DNA of 64,000 bases from Bifidobacterium sp. (lineage in GTDB: Bacteria > Actinomycetota > Actinomycetes > Actinomycetales > Bifidobacteriaceae). The notes beneath the pieces were generated by a model. That model ran no database searches. It had not been told where the DNA came from and saw nothing but the letters and a program-made list of their open reading frames with translations. The stretch's first letter is position 1; each line of letters begins with the position of its first letter. Shown here in pieces: positions 38,295 through 47,680 of the stretch. The stretch covers positions 225,211-289,210 of the forward strand of contig JALCCT010000001.1 of the NCBI GenBank assembly GCA_022640915.1, in the 5' to 3' direction. A program made the translations under genes and the position numbers.

Positions 38295-39313
38295 GCCGCT
38301 TGGCTCGAGTTGATCCGCCAGTCCCTCTCCTTATTCACATCGAACCAAATGAAGCCCATAACCTGATCCTGGGAGGAACAATGAGCCATCAGCCTGGCGA
38401 TCCACTCCGCCTTCGACTGGCCGGCCCCGGAACCTTCTGCAGAGGCGGTCTCAGATATGAGAATTGGCTGCGAGCCAGGAAGCGCCCGCAGCTGACTGAG
38501 CCCCGCGTTGAACAGCGCGTCGGGCTCAATCCACGCGTGCCCGTCGCCATCTCCCCAGTTGTAGCCATCCAGACCGAGCATATCGACCGTGTCCGCACCG
38601 GGATAGGCTGCGGCGAGATCGCTCGTCTGGCTGGCGAGGGGGACGTTCGGCGACCACAGGAACTTGACATTCGAAGCTCCGAGACTGCGGAAAAGGCCAT
38701 GGACATGCCGCCACGCAGCGACGTAATCGCCACTCACGTTGCCGTTCACCCCAACAGCCCACGGGTACCAATCGCCATTCATTTCATGCGCGAAGCGCAG
38801 CACCACAGTAAATTCCAGGCCCTTCAGCACCGTCGCCCAACGGGCGAGGTCAGCATCGTGGTCGCCAGCCGCAATCCGTGCCAAGGCGAATTCCGGTTGC
38901 GCGGTGTTTGCCTCGGCAGAGCCGTTATCAGCAGTTTCATTTTCTCCAGTGCCCACATTGGGATTCCACGGCTCCAAAGAGAGTATCGGCGTGGCGCCGA
39001 GACTCGAGATCTCACGCAATCGCTCCTCGGGCACCGATTCTCCAACCGCAGAAAAGTCGAGGACATAATCAGGGCGCGCGCCCGCACTGCCGGACACCTG
39101 CTTGTAGCTGTTCGAAAGCGAGTCCGAAGGCGGCAGATAGACACCCCACTTCACTGCCTGTTGAGACGGTGCAGCAGCGGAGGAAGCGGAGTCGCCACTA
39201 TGGGTGCCGCTGGCCTTCGAAACAGGTTCGCCGCACGCGGCCGTCAAAGCAAGCGTCAGACCCATGGCAACGACAGCACAGCACATTCGCGTGAGAGATG
39301 AGGGCATTCGCAT
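38255..39313 (-). CDS. GH26-like glycosidase lipoprotein
   Basis: This secreted, lipid-anchored protein is 352 aa from ATG 39313, with a signal peptide ending in the lipobox LTAAC (Cys27). The TIM-barrel domain has RFAHEMNGDWYPW (acid/base Glu177) and ILISETASAE (nucleophile Glu288), the two marks of family GH26. It lacks the longer loops of true mannanases and is closer to the GH26-like proteins found beside polysaccharide synthases. Its 3' end overlaps the synthase gene by 40 nt on the other strand. It likely trims or releases the synthase product. Substrate unknown. Confidence 0.8.
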   Translation of the reverse strand: MRMPSSLTRMCCAVVAMGLTLALTAACGEPVSKASGTHSGDSASSAAAPSQQAVKWGVYLPPSDSLSNSYKQVSGSAGARPDYVLDFSAVGESVPEERLREISSLGATPILSLEPWNPNVGTGENETADNGSAEANTAQPEFALARIAAGDHDADLARWATVLKGLEFTVVLRFAHEMNGDWYPWAVGVNGNVSGDYVAAWRHVHGLFRSLGASNVKFLWSPNVPLASQTSDLAAAYPGADTVDMLGLDGYNWGDGDGHAWIEPDALFNAGLSQLRALPGSQPILISETASAEGSGAGQSKAEWIARLMAHCSSQDQVMGFIWFDVNKERDWRINSSQAAQKSFAASLSKVS

Positions 39314-39387
39314 ACTCACACCGCCTCTCTGCCGATAACGTCCATCAGCCCGAGCGTCCGCCATCGATATGACCAGGAGAGTCCATT

Positions 39388-40644
39388 ATGCCACCGTCCA
39401 ATAATCAATTCAAAGACACTGACCAGGTTCCTCACAAGTCCAAACGCCTGCGCCGGGCCAGCATGTTGGTCCCGGTCCTGCTTATGGCCGCAGCCACGAT
39501 CGGCGTCGCCTGGATGATGAATCGGGTCGTGCCGGCATCATCGCCTGCATCATCCGAAACCGAGTTCTGCGTGGCGGACGATGCCAGTTTGATCATCCCC
39601 AACGAAGGCGTGCTATTCGGCGTTAATCTGGATTGGGACAATGAGTCGCTCGCACAGTACAAGGAGAATCTCGGCCACGCTCCGGCAATGGCCGTGCAAT
39701 TCACCGACATCCCCTATGATCGCGAAACCTGGCAGCATACGTTGGACGCAGTCGAACAGGTGCGCAGCAACGGCGGCGCGCTGCTGCTCACGCTCGAACC
39801 ACATGCAGGCCTCTCTGCCCTCAGCGCCGACGTCATCACGCAACTGGCCAACGATCTGCGCGAGCTGAACGACAGCGGCGTGCCGGTCGTGCTCAGGTAC
39901 GCCCATGAAATGAACGGCTCATGGTATGCGTGGGGCCAGCAGCCTGCGCAATACATCGCATCCTTCCGGCGCGTCGCCGCCGCGGTGCACGAAAGTGCCC
40001 CTGGCACTGCGATGATGTGGGCGCCCAACTACGGCGGAGGATATCCATTCTTCGGCGGCAAATTCGCCGCGGCCCATGGAAGCTCCGATTTTAAGCTCCT
40101 CGACACGAACAACGACGGTGCGTTGACGATGTCAGACGACTCGTATGCGCCCTATTATCCCGGCGATGACGTGGTCGATTGGGCCGGAATCTCACTGTAT
40201 CACTGGGGCAATCAACGCCCATGGGGAGACAACGACCGGCTCGTGGAAGATCACAAATTCGACGAAATGCTCACCGGGGCCTATGCAGGCACCGCCGGCA
40301 ACGACACCAGCGTCCCCGATTTCTATCACGTCTATGGGGAGCTGCATCACAAACCGATCGCTATACCCGAGACCGCTGCGATCTACACCCCGTCGCGCGG
40401 CGGTGCGGACGAGCTGGACATCAAGCAAGCCTGGTGGCGACAAGTGTTCTCTGATTCGTTTGCCCGTAAATTCCCCAAAGTAAAAATGATCAACTGGTTC
40501 GAATGGCAGAAGGAGGAAATCGAAATCAAGGACACCGTCGACTGGCGAGCCGCGGGCAGCCCGCATGTGCGCGACGCCTTCATCGCCGGCCTTCCCTCAT
40601 GGCTGCATTACGCCGAGGATGTGCACGCCTGCAAGCCGAAGTAG
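39388..40644 (+). CDS. GH26-like membrane-anchored glycosidase
   Basis: 418 aa with a single N-terminal membrane anchor (about 26-43) and an extracellular barrel carrying RYAHEMNGSWYAWG (Glu174) and IAIPETAAIY (Glu328). An insertion at 237-252 reads LLDTNNDGALTMSDDSY, a calcium-loop (EF-hand/dockerin-like) pattern. ATG 39388 has an AGGAGAG box. It is divergent from the lipoprotein paralogue, 74 bp apart, so the two are probably co-regulated with the synthase. Confidence 0.8.
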   Translation: MPPSNNQFKDTDQVPHKSKRLRRASMLVPVLLMAAATIGVAWMMNRVVPASSPASSETEFCVADDASLIIPNEGVLFGVNLDWDNESLAQYKENLGHAPAMAVQFTDIPYDRETWQHTLDAVEQVRSNGGALLLTLEPHAGLSALSADVITQLANDLRELNDSGVPVVLRYAHEMNGSWYAWGQQPAQYIASFRRVAAAVHESAPGTAMMWAPNYGGGYPFFGGKFAAAHGSSDFKLLDTNNDGALTMSDDSYAPYYPGDDVVDWAGISLYHWGNQRPWGDNDRLVEDHKFDEMLTGAYAGTAGNDTSVPDFYHVYGELHHKPIAIPETAAIYTPSRGGADELDIKQAWWRQVFSDSFARKFPKVKMINWFEWQKEEIEIKDTVDWRAAGSPHVRDAFIAGLPSWLHYAEDVHACKPK

Positions 40645-40675
40645 GTGCCGCTTCGCCATCGAATATATCGTATTA

Positions 40676-40686
40676 CGATAGTATCG
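40676..40686 (+). promoter_or_regulatory. Palindrome CGATAGTATCG upstream of the DUF4173 gene
   Basis: Perfect 5+1+5 palindrome in a very AT-rich promoter region with further ATATCG copies around it. It resembles the longer palindrome before the TetR gene at 43240 and may be a second site for that regulator. Confidence 0.45.
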
Positions 40687-40766
40687 ACCGTATATCGATA
40701 TGTATTTTCTGTAAAGAAGCTGAAATTCGATAGTTATTTATTGTTTTTCGATAGATACTCACTGGT

Positions 40767-42278
40767 ATGAGCGTTATGAAATCCGCACAGGAACCTGCGT
40801 GCAACAACGACAACATCGAAACGACAGCAGCTCCGGCCAAGGCGGCCGCGCCGATTCCAGCGGCTAGCAGATCAAGTACAACCGAAACCTGTACCTTGGC
40901 TTCGAGCAGCGGACTATCGAAGCCGCTGCCCCATCGCAGCCGGATTCTTGCACTCATGCTCGGCGCATTGGCCGTCACCGTGGGCATCGACCGGCTTGTG
41001 CTCACCAGCGAACCCCACACGATCGTGCTTCATATCGCGATTTTCTGGATGGTGTGCCTGGCTGCAAGTATTGCGCTGTTTCTGCGCAGCGCATTCCGTC
41101 AGCCGATGTGGTGGTTTCTCGCGGCCGCGCTGCTGGCACTGCTCATACGGACGCTGACGTTCCCGGATTCACCGGGCGACGCGAATTCCTACTACCAATT
41201 CCTGACTTTGTCGCTGTTCGCACCTGCTTTGCTCATGCTTCAGCTGCAGCTCGGAACAGGCCTCTTGGAGCCCTATCATCCCTCGAGCAGCGTCATACGG
41301 TGGTTTGGCGGCTGGTTCGTCGACCCTTTTTCCTACCTGCCAAGATTTGTTGCAGCGCTGCAAACCGTCGCCACTTCGAAGACTGACGATGCGGAGCACA
41401 GTCCCGGCGCTACAGGCCACAACACCGCAGGAAAAGGCACCACAGGCCACGATGTCGTGCCAGCGTCGCGTCAGCTCGCCCAAAAAATCGCAATTGCCAC
41501 ATTGATCGCCGTGCCGGTGCTCGCAGTACTCGCCAATCTGCTGTACTCCTCCGACTTGGTATTCGCCTACTTTGTCCGGCACGCCATCGGCGATATTGAT
41601 CTAACGGCTGCAATCCGTCACCTGCTGGTGATTGCAACCCCCATCCCCTTCCTCTTCTCATTGCTGGCGAACATCAATCGCCGGGCGGATACGCGGTTGA
41701 CTGAGCGTAGTAGGCAATCCGCCGCACCCGCTCAGGAGCCGATTCAGCGCAACGAAATCTTCGACGTCGTCATTGTCGAGATCGTGCTCGGCGCAGTACT
41801 GGCGCTGTACTTGGCGTTCAGCGTCGTCCAGTTCACGTTCCTGTTCGCGCGCCAAGGGCTGCCAAACGGCTACACCTATGCGCAGTATGCACGAGAAGGG
41901 TTCTTCCAGCTGCTGCTAGTGGCCTGCATTAATCTGGTCAGCTTCGGCATCGTGCTGCTGTGCTGCCGGCGGACAAAAACGGTGCTGGGCATGCAAATCG
42001 CCCTGCTCGCAGCCACCGTTGTACTGCTGGCATCATCATCCACCAGGCTGAGGCTCTACATCAACGTCTACGGCCTGACTTGGCTGAGATTCGCGTCGAT
42101 GGCGTTCATCGTGCTACTGACCGTGATGCTGATCCTGTGCATAGTGCGCCTGTTCGTCGCCCGAGTGCCGCTGCTCGTCGTCTGCCTCATTGTGTTCGTG
42201 GCGTGGTACCTCGTGTTGGGGCTGATGAATCCCTCCGGATTTATTGCCGCCTACAACAGCGGGCACGGCTTATCATAA
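40767..42278 (+). CDS. DUF4173 multi-spanning membrane protein
   Basis: 503 aa with a disordered Ala/Ser/Thr-rich N-terminus (1-58) and about ten spans. The block LPNGYTYAQYAREGFFQLLLV (about 368-388) is the hallmark of the DUF4173/DUF4153 family, often next to two-component genes and of unknown role. Neither ATG 40767 nor ATG 40776 has a ribosome binding site, so initiation may be leaderless or the start may differ. Confidence 0.82.
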   Translation: MSVMKSAQEPACNNDNIETTAAPAKAAAPIPAASRSSTTETCTLASSSGLSKPLPHRSRILALMLGALAVTVGIDRLVLTSEPHTIVLHIAIFWMVCLAASIALFLRSAFRQPMWWFLAAALLALLIRTLTFPDSPGDANSYYQFLTLSLFAPALLMLQLQLGTGLLEPYHPSSSVIRWFGGWFVDPFSYLPRFVAALQTVATSKTDDAEHSPGATGHNTAGKGTTGHDVVPASRQLAQKIAIATLIAVPVLAVLANLLYSSDLVFAYFVRHAIGDIDLTAAIRHLLVIATPIPFLFSLLANINRRADTRLTERSRQSAAPAQEPIQRNEIFDVVIVEIVLGAVLALYLAFSVVQFTFLFARQGLPNGYTYAQYAREGFFQLLLVACINLVSFGIVLLCCRRTKTVLGMQIALLAATVVLLASSSTRLRLYINVYGLTWLRFASMAFIVLLTVMLILCIVRLFVARVPLLVVCLIVFVAWYLVLGLMNPSGFIAAYNSGHGLS

Positions 42279-42317
42279 CGCTGCCCATTAGCAACCTAGC
42301 AGACGGTCACCAAGGCC

Positions 42318-43169
42318 CTAGAACTCCTCGTACTCAGCAGGGTCTTGGTTTGCGGTGCGTCCGTCTGGGCGACCCAAGGCAGTGATCTCAGCCATTTCTT
42401 CGGGGCTCAGCTCGAAGTCGAACAACGACAGATTCTGCATCTGGCGCTCGGCATGGGTGGCCTTCGGCAACGGAATGACGCCCAGCTGCACATGCCAGCG
42501 CAGCACGACCTGCACCAGACTGCGGCGATGTGCGTCGGCGATGCGTTGAATGGCCGGGTCCCGCAACAGCGAATTGGCGCGCCCCAACGGGGACCATGCC
42601 TCGTCGACGATGCCATGCGCCGCGTCCCATGCATGCTGCTCGGCCTGCGGAAAATAGGGATGCATTTCGATCTGATTCACCGCCGGAGTCACGCCGGTCT
42701 CGTCGATAAGCCGCTGCAAGTGCTCGGGCAGGAAGTTGCTCACTCCGATCGAAGTGACCAATCCTCGCCTTCTCGCCTCGATCAGCGCTTTCCACGCCTC
42801 AACGTACTTGCCCTGTTTCGGATTGGGCCAGTGGATGAGATAAAGATCCAGATGATCGAGTCCGGTACGGTACACCGATTCCTCGATGGTAGCTAAAGCC
42901 TCAGCATACGCATGATGACGGCCGGGAAGCTTCGAGCTGATGATGATCTGTTCACGGGGCACGTCTGAACGACGCACCGCAGCGCCAACAGCGCCTTCAT
43001 TCTCATAGTTAAAGGCGGTATCGAGCAGACGATAACCATTGCCGAGCGCACCTTCGATAGCTTGGGATCCCGCGATACCATTGAGTTTATACGTGCCGAA
43101 TCCGACGGCTGGCAGAGTGTGCCCGTCGTTGAGCTTCAACATAGGGATATCGGTAGCTTGAGTAGTCAA
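42318..43169 (-). CDS. Aldo/keto reductase
   Basis: This NADPH-dependent oxidoreductase is of the AKR superfamily (283 aa, TIM barrel, cytoplasmic). The catalytic tetrad is Asp50 and Tyr55 (LLDTAFNYENE), Lys80 (SSKLPGRHH) and His113 (LIHWPNP). The signature SIGVSNF is present. It resembles the 2,5-diketo-D-gluconate reductase group, but substrates of these enzymes are broad. It is divergent from the TetR gene, with 92 bp between them and the palindrome at 43240 in that gap. Confidence 0.92.
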   Translation of the reverse strand: MTTQATDIPMLKLNDGHTLPAVGFGTYKLNGIAGSQAIEGALGNGYRLLDTAFNYENEGAVGAAVRRSDVPREQIIISSKLPGRHHAYAEALATIEESVYRTGLDHLDLYLIHWPNPKQGKYVEAWKALIEARRRGLVTSIGVSNFLPEHLQRLIDETGVTPAVNQIEMHPYFPQAEQHAWDAAHGIVDEAWSPLGRANSLLRDPAIQRIADAHRRSLVQVVLRWHVQLGVIPLPKATHAERQMQNLSLFDFELSPEEMAEITALGRPDGRTANQDPAEYEEF

Positions 43170-43239
43170 AAGACCGTTCTCCTCGCGTTCGAATTTCCTG
43201 TTGTTCGGATTACCTCGGATTACGTTTCTCAGATTACTA

Positions 43240-43256
43240 CGATACTGATAGTATCG
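43240..43256 (+). promoter_or_regulatory. Operator-like palindrome before the TetR gene
   Basis: CGATACT-GAT-AGTATCG, a perfect 7+3+7 palindrome ending 5 bp before the TetR start codon. Self-repression by TetR proteins through sites in this position is common, and the divergent aldo/keto reductase may be controlled too. Confidence 0.65.
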
Positions 43257-43261
43257 AAACT

Positions 43262-44098
43262 ATGAGTTCACTTTTTACGCGTTCCGCCAAGTCGCCGACA
43301 GAACGGCTCGCGGCACTGTCCACACCACAAGCTCCGCCGGAAGTTGCACCATCGGTGCCGCCAGCAGCTCCCCCATCAACTACAGCTGCAACCGCACACG
43401 AGCATGGGCACAGGCGCGTAGGACGACCGCGCAGCGAGAGTTCACGCCACGCGATTCTCACAGCTGTCGCTGACCTCGCCACTACCCTTACGCCTGCGCA
43501 GATCACTATAGCCGCAATCACGGCACGGGCCGGCGTTAGCAAGGCCACCATCTACCGCTGGTGGTCATCGCGCGCCGAACTGCTATTCGACGCATTGGCC
43601 AGAATCACCGTTCCTACGCTTGAATTCCCGGATGATGCAGACACCGCCACCGCCCTCATCACCCAGCTTGAGGCGTTGCAGCGTTTGTTCGCCGACCCAT
43701 GCCTCGGACGTCTGATCATCGCTCTGACTGTCGAAGCCCAAGAGAACCCCGATACCGCACAGTCGCTGCGACGCCTATGGCTTGCTCCGCGCCGCGAATC
43801 CGCCGCCCGCATCCTGCAGCGTGGCATAGCACGCGGCGAAATCCGCTCCGATGTTGACATCGAGATCGCCATCGATCAGCTCTTCGCACCGCTGTATCAC
43901 CGCGCACTCTATTACTGCGGCGAAACCTCCGACACTATCTGTGGCGCGGCCAAGGCCGTCGAACAATTCCTTGCCGGCGCCGCTCCGCACTCCAAGCGCA
44001 ATAGCCCAAAGTGCAATAACGGAGGCAGCAGCGGCAGCAGCATTTTTGTCCGCAGCACAGCAACGATCACAGCAGAAGAAGGCACAGCTCATGAATAA
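43262..44098 (+). CDS. TetR-family transcriptional regulator
   Basis: 278 aa. The first 50 residues are Pro/Ala-rich and unlike the family, so the functional start could be internal (before GRPRSESSRHAILTAV). The HTH is ITIAAITARAGVSKATIYRWWSSRAELLFDAL (about 81-112). The ligand domain follows to about 240, with a C-terminal low-complexity tail. It overlaps the next gene by 8 nt, so the transporter is its likely target. Confidence 0.88.
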   Translation: MSSLFTRSAKSPTERLAALSTPQAPPEVAPSVPPAAPPSTTAATAHEHGHRRVGRPRSESSRHAILTAVADLATTLTPAQITIAAITARAGVSKATIYRWWSSRAELLFDALARITVPTLEFPDDADTATALITQLEALQRLFADPCLGRLIIALTVEAQENPDTAQSLRRLWLAPRRESAARILQRGIARGEIRSDVDIEIAIDQLFAPLYHRALYYCGETSDTICGAAKAVEQFLAGAAPHSKRNSPKCNNGGSSGSSIFVRSTATITAEEGTAHE

Positions 44099-45047
44099 TG
44101 CGCTACCGATACTGTGGATGCTCATGGGTGCCGCCGCGGGCACGCTCCTGCCGCTGCAGAACGCGGTCAACACCCGCTTAGCTGGGGCCCTGCGTTCAAT
44201 CGTGCTGGCAACCGGCATCTCATTTACCGTCGGCACAATGTTCTTAGGTCTCGTGCTGCTTGCGCTCAGACAACATCTGCCATGGGGCGAGACTTACACC
44301 CAGCAGCCCGCTTGGATCTGGCTCGGAGGGCTATTCGGCGTCTCGTTCTTTACGATAAACATTGTGCTCATGCAGCACTTCGGCGCGTCCATCACCGTGG
44401 TGCTCGCCATCTGCGGCCAAGTGATTGGCGGGCTGATCATCGACATCTTCGGCATCTTCGACGTGGCACGCCAGGCACCGTCCTTCAGCCGATTTGCAGG
44501 CACGGCGCTGGTAGTGGCTGGCGCAATACTCGTCAATATGACAACGCATTTGCACACCGATGCACGCGCCGACACCGCCCGCCTAGGAATCACGCGACGC
44601 ATCCTGCTGCCTGTCGCCGGAGTGCTCGGTGGATGCCTGAGCGCCGCGCAGACCACCGTCAACGGCCGTCTCGGCGCAGTGCTCGGTTCACCGCAAGCAG
44701 CTTCCTTTGCCTCGTTTTGCGTAGGCACCTCATGCATCGGGCTGTTCATTCTCGCAACCATCCGGCAGTACACGCATCTTCCCGCAACCACAGCCACACT
44801 CCCGTGGTGGGCGTGGGCCGGAGGTGGCGTACTCGGGGCGATTTACGTGCTCGTCAACGCCGTCGACGCCCCGCTGCTCGGAACCTCCCTGACTGTCAGC
44901 GTCGTGCTATTCGGCCAGATTGTCGGCGGGCTTTCCCTCGACCATTTCGGACTGCTCGGTCTCGCCCGCAGACCCATTACCGCCCGTCGGATTGCGGGCG
45001 CCACCCTAGTGCTCATCGGCATCGTGCTGACGCGCTTCGCTTCGTGA
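44091..45047 (+). CDS. DMT-superfamily transporter (YdcZ/DUF606, duplicated)
   Basis: 318 aa, ten spans in two homologous halves. Each half begins with the same pattern (GTLLPLQNAVNTRLAG and GGCLSAAQTTVNGRLG), showing an internal duplication of the five-span DUF606 unit found as separate short proteins in many bacteria. ATG 44091 has AAGAAGG upstream. Translation is coupled to the TetR gene by overlap. Probably an efflux pump. Substrate unknown. Confidence 0.88.
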   Translation: MNNALPILWMLMGAAAGTLLPLQNAVNTRLAGALRSIVLATGISFTVGTMFLGLVLLALRQHLPWGETYTQQPAWIWLGGLFGVSFFTINIVLMQHFGASITVVLAICGQVIGGLIIDIFGIFDVARQAPSFSRFAGTALVVAGAILVNMTTHLHTDARADTARLGITRRILLPVAGVLGGCLSAAQTTVNGRLGAVLGSPQAASFASFCVGTSCIGLFILATIRQYTHLPATTATLPWWAWAGGGVLGAIYVLVNAVDAPLLGTSLTVSVVLFGQIVGGLSLDHFGLLGLARRPITARRIAGATLVLIGIVLTRFAS

Positions 45048-45357
45048 GTTCTTTTTTGGGTACATTGCAGGCCTAATGGGCTGCGACTTTGTTCCTGACT
45101 TGAGGAAAAGGGCTCGCGCTATTCTCGTCGACCAATTGACATCGCAAACCTGGCTGGATAGGCTGTGAAGCGCCAACTGACAACAGCCGGCGATGACAGA
45201 GTCGTTGTTGTATTGCGCGACGCAACACGTCGTGGCCTATTACATTGTTTCTGGCATCATGCTCGGCACGGCCAAACGTCAACACGCAGTGTGCAACGTG
45301 ACGCTTGCACGGCCCTCCCGGCCAACTGCCGCTTTACCACGCAAAGGAGCGTTTCAT
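45048..45357. promoter_or_regulatory. Promoter region of the GH3 gene
   Basis: 310 bp with no gene. A weak LacI-like half palindrome TTGCG-CGA-CGCAA lies at 45213-45225. No clear terminator is seen after the transporter gene. Confidence 0.35.
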
Positions 45358-47673
45358 ATGGGCAACAAAACCACAGCAACAGCCGCCAGGCAACAGGCCG
45401 TGGACCTAGTCAAATCCTTGACGCTCAAAGAAAAGGCGAGCTTGACTTCAGGCGCTGACGCCTGGCACTTGCAGGGCCTCGAACGCGCAGGTGTCGAAGG
45501 TTTCATGATCACCGACGGCCCGCACGGGCTGCGCAAGGCCATTAACGACACCAGCGCGAGCGTCAACGAATCGGTTCCAGCCACCTGCTTCCCACCAGCC
45601 GCCGGGCTGTCCAGCTCGTGGAACCCTGAACTCGTACGCGAGGTGGGACGGGCGATGGGCGAGGAATGCGTGCAAGAGAAGGTCGCAGTGATCCTCGGCC
45701 CCGGCGTCAACATCAAGCGCAATCCGCTCGGCGGACGCTGCTTCGAGTTCTGGTCGGAAGACCCGTACTTGGCTGGCCATGAGGCCGCAGGCATTGTCGA
45801 AGGCGTGCAGTCGCAAGGCGTGGGCACGTCATTGAAGCACTTCGCAGCCAACAATCAGGAGACTGACCGTCTGCGCATCGACGCGCTCATCTCGCCGCGC
45901 GCGCTGCGCGAGATCTACCTGCCGGCGTTCGAATACATCGTCAAAACAGCCGATCCATGGACGCTGATGTGTGCTTACAACAAGATCAACGGTACGTATG
46001 CTTCAGAGAACCGCTGGCTGCTCACCGATGTGCTGCGCAGCGAATGGGGCTACGACGGCATCGTGATGAGCGACTGGGGCGCGGATCACAACCGTGTCGC
46101 TGCTCTCAACGCCGGGCTCAACCTACAGATGCCTCCGGACGGCACCGATGCCAACGTCGTCGCTGGCATGCACAGCGGCGCGCTGAGCGAGGAGCAGCTC
46201 GACCGAATGGCAGCCGGCATGATCGAGCTGAACGCCAAGGCCTCACCCGCAATGCATCGTGACGGCTACCGCTACGACATCGCCGAACATGACGACGTTG
46301 CGCGCCGCGCCGCGGCGGAATCAGTCGTGCTGCTCAAGAACGACGACGGCCTGTTGCCAGTCTCCAAAAGCGCGCATATTGCGGTAATCGGAGAGTTCGC
46401 GCGCACGCCGCGCTACCAGGGTGGCGGATCCTCGCATATCACGCCAAACAAGCTCACCTCGTTCCTCGAGGCCGCGGCAGGCAAGGGCATTGACGACGCA
46501 CGGCTGACGTTCGCGCCCGGGTTCACGCTGGACCAAGCACCACAGGATCCAGCCCTCACCCGTGAAGCCGTGGAAGCGGCCACTGGATCGGACCTCGTAC
46601 TGCTGTTCTTAGGACTGCCCGCAGAGGCGGAATCCGAAGGGTTCGACCGCGAGAGCATCGACTTGCCCGCCAAGCAGCTGGAACTGCTCAACGCGGTGAG
46701 CGCCACGAACACGAATATCGCAGTCGTGCTGTCGAACGGTTCGGTGGTGTCGATCGCCCCTTGGCGCGAGCGCGCGCAGGCGATCGTCGAAGGCTGGTTG
46801 CTTGGCCAGGCTGGCGGCGCGGGACTGGCGGATGTGATCTTCGGCGACACCGATGCCTCCGGACGGCTCGCCCAGAGCATCCCAATGCGCGTCGAAGACG
46901 ACCCGAGCACGATCAACTGGCCTGGAGAAGAAGGCCATGTCGCCTATGGCGAAGGCGTGTATGTGGGTTATCGGTATTACGACAGCTTCGGCAAGGAAGT
47001 CGCTTATCCCTTCGGCTACGGCCTGTCCTACACGACATTCGATATCAGCGAAGTCACGGCCACGAAGAGCGCACAGGATGCCGAGGGCAACACCACAAAC
47101 AACAGCGCTTCGGTCAGCGCGAAGGTCACCAACACCGGCGAGCGCGACGGCTATGCGACCGTGCAAATTTATGTGGCTCCACCCACATCGCAGGTATCAC
47201 GACCTTCCCACGAGCTCAAAGGCTTCAAGAAGGTCTTCCTCGCGGCAGGCGCATCCACTACGGTGAGCTTCGATCTTGATGAGCGCTCATTCGCCTACTG
47301 GTCCACGCGCTTCAACGACTGGCACGTGGAGGCCGGCGACTACCGCATCGAAGTCGCGACTTCCTCACGCGACATCGCTGGCGTCGCACAAGTCACGCTG
47401 TCCGGTGACGGCAAAACAATGCCGCTTGATGAGTGGTCGACCTTCAGCGAATGGCGTGATGATCCCTTTGGCGGACCGGTCATTGACGATTTTTTGCACA
47501 ATCTCGCCGAACAGGGCAATTCGACCCTCGAGGATCCCACCATGCAGTTATTCCTGGAAAACATGCCGATCAACACCATGTCAATGCTGGTGAATGTCGA
47601 CCGGGACGAGACCATACGCACGCTGATGCGCGGCTATAGCGAAGGGATCAGGGCTAGCAGAGAGACCGAATAG
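45358..47673 (+). CDS. GH3 family beta-glycosidase (beta-glucosidase type)
   Basis: 771 aa without signal peptide, so cytoplasmic. The (beta/alpha)8 domain has LKHFAANNQE (159-168) and the nucleophile Asp239 in VMSDWGA. The alpha/beta sandwich and a C-terminal fibronectin III-like domain (about 595-700, AKVTNTGERDGYATVQIYV) follow. The order matches long beta-glucosidases that cleave imported beta-glucosides. A strong AAAGGAG box precedes ATG 45358. The frame extends upstream but without family sequence. No transporter is attached, so the substrate source is not shown. Confidence 0.92.
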   Translation: MGNKTTATAARQQAVDLVKSLTLKEKASLTSGADAWHLQGLERAGVEGFMITDGPHGLRKAINDTSASVNESVPATCFPPAAGLSSSWNPELVREVGRAMGEECVQEKVAVILGPGVNIKRNPLGGRCFEFWSEDPYLAGHEAAGIVEGVQSQGVGTSLKHFAANNQETDRLRIDALISPRALREIYLPAFEYIVKTADPWTLMCAYNKINGTYASENRWLLTDVLRSEWGYDGIVMSDWGADHNRVAALNAGLNLQMPPDGTDANVVAGMHSGALSEEQLDRMAAGMIELNAKASPAMHRDGYRYDIAEHDDVARRAAAESVVLLKNDDGLLPVSKSAHIAVIGEFARTPRYQGGGSSHITPNKLTSFLEAAAGKGIDDARLTFAPGFTLDQAPQDPALTREAVEAATGSDLVLLFLGLPAEAESEGFDRESIDLPAKQLELLNAVSATNTNIAVVLSNGSVVSIAPWRERAQAIVEGWLLGQAGGAGLADVIFGDTDASGRLAQSIPMRVEDDPSTINWPGEEGHVAYGEGVYVGYRYYDSFGKEVAYPFGYGLSYTTFDISEVTATKSAQDAEGNTTNNSASVSAKVTNTGERDGYATVQIYVAPPTSQVSRPSHELKGFKKVFLAAGASTTVSFDLDERSFAYWSTRFNDWHVEAGDYRIEVATSSRDIAGVAQVTLSGDGKTMPLDEWSTFSEWRDDPFGGPVIDDFLHNLAEQGNSTLEDPTMQLFLENMPINTMSMLVNVDRDETIRTLMRGYSEGIRASRETE

Positions 47674-47680
47674 AAGGTGT

